Shown here: positions 61,736-64,000 of the stretch, piece by piece | Layout: each line of letters opens with the position of its first letter | Numbering within the stretch: position 1 is the stretch's first letter | From: Streptomyces lomondensis | GTDB taxonomy: Bacteria; Actinomycetota; Actinomycetes; Streptomycetales; Streptomycetaceae | Reading direction: 5' to 3' | Length of the DNA stretch: 64,000 bases | Assembly: GCF_014651035.1 (NCBI RefSeq) | Contig: NZ_BMWC01000011.1 | Coordinates: 62,001 to 126,000 of the forward strand | Position numbers and translations under genes: made by a program | Notes under the pieces: model-generated | Seen by the model: only the letters and a program-made list of their open reading frames with translations | Databases searched by the model: none | What the model was told of the DNA's origin: nothing

Positions 61736-63139
61736 TCAGGCCCGCTCAGGCTTGCCCTCCCCGTACAGCCAGTCCTCCCAGACCGCCTCGAAGTCCACGC
61801 CGGGCGCCTGTTCCTCGACGTACGCCGTGAAGTCGGCCGTGTCGGCGTTCCCGTGCCGGTACTCGGCCGCCCAGCCCTTCAGGATCCGCCAGAACGCTTC
61901 GTCGCCGACGGCCTGTCGGACCTTCTCCAGCACCATCGCGCCCCGCCAGTACACCGGCGGCTCCGAGATCCGCGCGGCGCTCGGCGGCTCCGCCGGCGGG
62001 AACGCCCAGACGGCCTCGCCGGCCTCCTCGGTGGCGAAGTAGTCCCCCGAGTACAGCGCGTCGAACGTCTCCCGCGCGCTCCGGCCGCCGTGGTCCTCCT
62101 CCCACAGCCACTCCGCGTACGTCGCGAAGCCCTCGTTGAGCCACATGTCCCGCCAGCTCTTCGGCGAGACGGAGTCGCCGTACCACTGGTGGGCGAGTTC
62201 GTGGACGAGGAGGGTCATGCCGGGGGCGCCGGGGAAGACGGGGCGGTTCTGGGTCTCCAGGGCGTAGCCGAGGTCGGCAGCGCGGTCGACGATCGCGCCG
62301 GTGGAGGAGAAGGGGTACGGCCCGAACCGCCGCTCCGCCCAGCGCAGCACCTCGGGGATCCGCTCCAGCACCGGCCGGCTCGCCGCCGCCTCCACCGGGT
62401 CGACGGCCGTGTACACGGGCAGTCCGCCCCCGGCTCTGGAACGGCTGATGTCGAAGCGGCCGATCGCGAGCGTGGCGAGGTAGCTCGCCATCGGCTCGCC
62501 GGTGCGCCACACGAACGTCGTACGGCTCCTCGCGGTCGTCTCGCTCCGCAACTCCCCGTTGGACACCGCCCGCAGCCCCCGCGGCACGCTCACCGTCAGG
62601 TCGTACGCCGCCTTGTCGGAGGGGTGGTGGTTGCCGGGGAACCACGTCATCGACCCGGTCGGCTCGCCGAGCGCGAGCACCCCGTCCGAGGTGCGCAGCC
62701 AGCCCTCCCGGGAGCCGTCCGGGTCGGTGACGGTCTCGGGGGCGCCGGAGTAGCGGACGGTCACGCGGAACGTGTCGTCCCGGTCGATGTCGCCGTGCGG
62801 CCGGACGGTGAGCTCCTGCCCGGCGCGGTTCCAGCGGGCGGTCTCACCGCCGACGGTGACCTTCTCGACCTCCATGCCGAGCAGGTCGAGGTTGAAGGCG
62901 GAGAGGTCCTGCGTGGCCCGTGCGGTGAGGGTGGCCGTGCCGGTGAGGCGGTGGGCGTCCGGGTCGTAGGCGAGGCGCAGGCCGTAGTGGCTGACGTCGT
63001 AGCCGCCGTTGCCCGCCTTCGGGAAGTACGGGTCGCGTACGCCCGAGCCGCCCGGGGTGCCGTGCACTCCGCCGCCGCACGCGGTGAGGGTGAGGACGGG
63101 GGCGAGCAGGGCGGGGACGAGACGTACAGATCGGGCCAC
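61736..63139 (-). CDS. M1-family zinc aminopeptidase lipoprotein
   Basis: 467 residues. GTG 63139 is chosen because TAGGAT lies 7 bases before it, making a leaderless transcript; in-frame GTG 63166 and ATG 63169 crowd the ribosome binding sequence. A signal peptide with lipobox LTAC (C21) anchors it outside the membrane. The zinc site is HELAH at 313-317 with the third ligand in NEGFATY. This is the single-domain M1 type seen in Streptomyces. Confidence 0.92.
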   Translation of the reverse strand: MARSVRLVPALLAPVLTLTACGGGVHGTPGGSGVRDPYFPKAGNGGYDVSHYGLRLAYDPDAHRLTGTATLTARATQDLSAFNLDLLGMEVEKVTVGGETARWNRAGQELTVRPHGDIDRDDTFRVTVRYSGAPETVTDPDGSREGWLRTSDGVLALGEPTGSMTWFPGNHHPSDKAAYDLTVSVPRGLRAVSNGELRSETTARSRTTFVWRTGEPMASYLATLAIGRFDISRSRAGGGLPVYTAVDPVEAAASRPVLERIPEVLRWAERRFGPYPFSSTGAIVDRAADLGYALETQNRPVFPGAPGMTLLVHELAHQWYGDSVSPKSWRDMWLNEGFATYAEWLWEEDHGGRSARETFDALYSGDYFATEEAGEAVWAFPPAEPPSAARISEPPVYWRGAMVLEKVRQAVGDEAFWRILKGWAAEYRHGNADTADFTAYVEEQAPGVDFEAVWEDWLYGEGKPERA

Positions 63140-63159
63140 GCTCGCGATCCTACGATCGC

Positions 63160-63708
63160 GTGACACCATCACCTCCGTGCTCGACATCGGCTACGCCCTC
63201 TCCAACCGCTTCCCGGACCCGCCCCAGACCGACTACCGCCGCGCGGACGTCCGCGCCCTGCGGCACGACCTGTTCTGCGGTGACGTCTACCTGGCGGACA
63301 CCAGGACCGACCACGAGGTGTCCACAGCCTGGGGATGGGTGCCGGTGCTCGACTTCGCGTGGGCGCTGTGCGACATCGTGGAGCGCATCGACCGCGACCC
63401 GGCGGGCTCCCGGGCGTCCCGGCCGCAGCGGGCGGAGCTGGACTTCACCGAGTCGACCGACCGGATGCTCTTCGAGCGCCGCTTCGGGTGGGTGGACATC
63501 GAGGCCGACTGGATGCGCGCGGAGGAGCCCCCGCTCACCGTCTCCCACGCCGAACTGCGCCGCGAGGCCCGGGACTTCCTGCACGACCTGATCGCCGACC
63601 TGACCGACCTGCACGACGACCTCGCGGAGAACCCGGCGATCTGGACCCTCCAGGCCCGGTTCCCCAGGGTCCCGTAACGAGCGTCGACGGCACGGTGACA
63701 CCATCACC
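63160..63708 (+). repeat. 14-bp direct repeat upstream of two consecutive genes
   Basis: GTGACACCATCACC occurs at 63160-63173 and at 63695-63708, 4 bases before GTG 63177 and 36 bases before ATG 63744. Both copies are followed by CCGTG or CGTG. Confidence 0.6.
63177..63677 (+). CDS. Hypothetical protein
   Basis: 166 residues from GTG 63177. No Shine-Dalgarno; a TACGAT box at 63151-63156 could be its -10. It is acidic with two Trp-rich segments (VSTAWGWVPVLDFAWALCDI, then FGWVDIEADWMRAEE) and a helical C-terminus (LRREARDFLHDLIADLTDLH). I do not recognise the family. It is divergent from the M1 peptidase gene. Confidence 0.7.
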   Translation: MLDIGYALSNRFPDPPQTDYRRADVRALRHDLFCGDVYLADTRTDHEVSTAWGWVPVLDFAWALCDIVERIDRDPAGSRASRPQRAELDFTESTDRMLFERRFGWVDIEADWMRAEEPPLTVSHAELRREARDFLHDLIADLTDLHDDLAENPAIWTLQARFPRVP

Positions 63709-63743
63709 CGTGATCGATACCTGACACGGGGAGAAGCAGGAGC

Positions 63744-64000
63744 ATGGCGCAGGGGCGTGTGACCTACCGGCTGGACTACCGGGTGCATCCACCGGCCCTC
63801 GTGGGCGACGGCGGACCGGGCCAGGGCACCTCCGCCCGGCTCTGCCGGGACCCCGACAGCCCCGCGCCGGACCGGCTCCGCTCCCTGCGGGCCTTCCACC
63901 TGCGCGCCGAGGACGGAGCGCCGGTCGCCCGCGTGGTCACGGAGCAGGCCCTGGGTTCACGGCTGAGCGGGCGCCCGGCGGTGTACCACGTCCTTGATCC
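63744..64000 (+). CDS. N-terminal fragment of an unknown protein (runs off the edge)
   Basis: ATG 63744 is preceded by GGGGAG and AGGAG and the frame is open to the end of the window, about 85 residues. It is Arg/Asp-rich (MAQGRVTYRLDYRVHPPALV and on to LRAFHLRAEDGAPV). No family is recognised from this part. Confidence 0.65.
   Translation, partial: MAQGRVTYRLDYRVHPPALVGDGGPGQGTSARLCRDPDSPAPDRLRSLRAFHLRAEDGAPVARVVTEQALGSRLSGRPAVYHVLD

Overview
This window is chromosomal DNA from a Streptomyces or close relative. Signs are the very high GC content with third-position GC bias, frequent GTG starts, futalosine-pathway menaquinone genes, mycothiol-type DinB-fold enzymes, an XRE/DUF397 regulatory pair, a GAF-PAS-GGDEF protein like CdgB, and several small families typical of actinomycetes. 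The layout is mostly core chromosome. No rRNA, tRNA, CRISPR array, prophage or complete insertion sequence was found.

Layout. 0-4.6 kb: a DUF2530-like tail, a methyltransferase, a CtpE-like P-type ATPase and a secreted protein. 4.7-8.8 kb: a 1040-residue sacsin/Hsp90-type ATPase and a DUF3027 protein. 9-13.1 kb: an MFS permease, a DUF2771 lipoprotein, overlapping mqnB-mqnD and a cold-shock protein. 13.3-24 kb: small membrane proteins, a HAD phosphatase, a helicase-associated WYL-like protein, two tiny secreted peptides, a fusion of a UPF0114 membrane domain to an IstB-type ATPase, XPB helicase and a HelD-like RNA polymerase ATPase. 24-31.6 kb: CutC, a DinB-fold enzyme, an HD phosphohydrolase, then a small Trypco-like protein beside a 1551-residue caspase/Hsp90-ATPase/repeated winged-helix protein. 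31.6-42.6 kb: a DinB-GNAT fusion, an RpiR regulator with murQ, methyltransferase, XRE/DUF397 pair, Zn-ribbon DNA-binding protein, Uma2, esterase and old yellow enzyme. 42.7-47.2 kb: groEL with a CIRCE operator, a cold-shock gene with a structured leader, and a ThiS/MoaD carrier beside a ThrC-family enzyme that is preceded by a clear SAM-I riboswitch. 47.3-55.6 kb: gpgS, otsA, otsB, a DUF3263 protein, a sugar-binding lipoprotein, and nagK-nagA followed by a PfkB kinase with DasR-like operators. 55.6-64 kb: a carbohydrate-binding membrane protein, CdgB-like diguanylate cyclase, flavin reductase, GNATs, ArfB, TerD, an M1 peptidase and a truncated last gene.

How genes fit together. Amino-sugar turnover is represented by murQ with its RpiR regulator and by nagK-nagA-pfkB beside a sugar-binding lipoprotein; the nagKA and cutC upstream regions both carry DasR-like 16-mers. 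Trehalose (otsAB) and glucosylglycerate (gpgS) synthesis lie together. The ThrC-like enzyme, the ThiS-like carrier and the SAM riboswitch together suggest sulfur transfer to an O-phosphohomoserine-type substrate rather than plain threonine synthesis.

The most unusual items are the caspase-Hsp90-winged-helix protein with its Trypco-like neighbour (a predicted conflict or programmed-death system), the UPF0114-IstB fusion, the SAM riboswitch on the ThrC/ThiS pair, and a dispersed intergenic repeat that has become the N-terminal codons of nagA. All functional statements rest on reading the sequence and on family knowledge; no database search was run.
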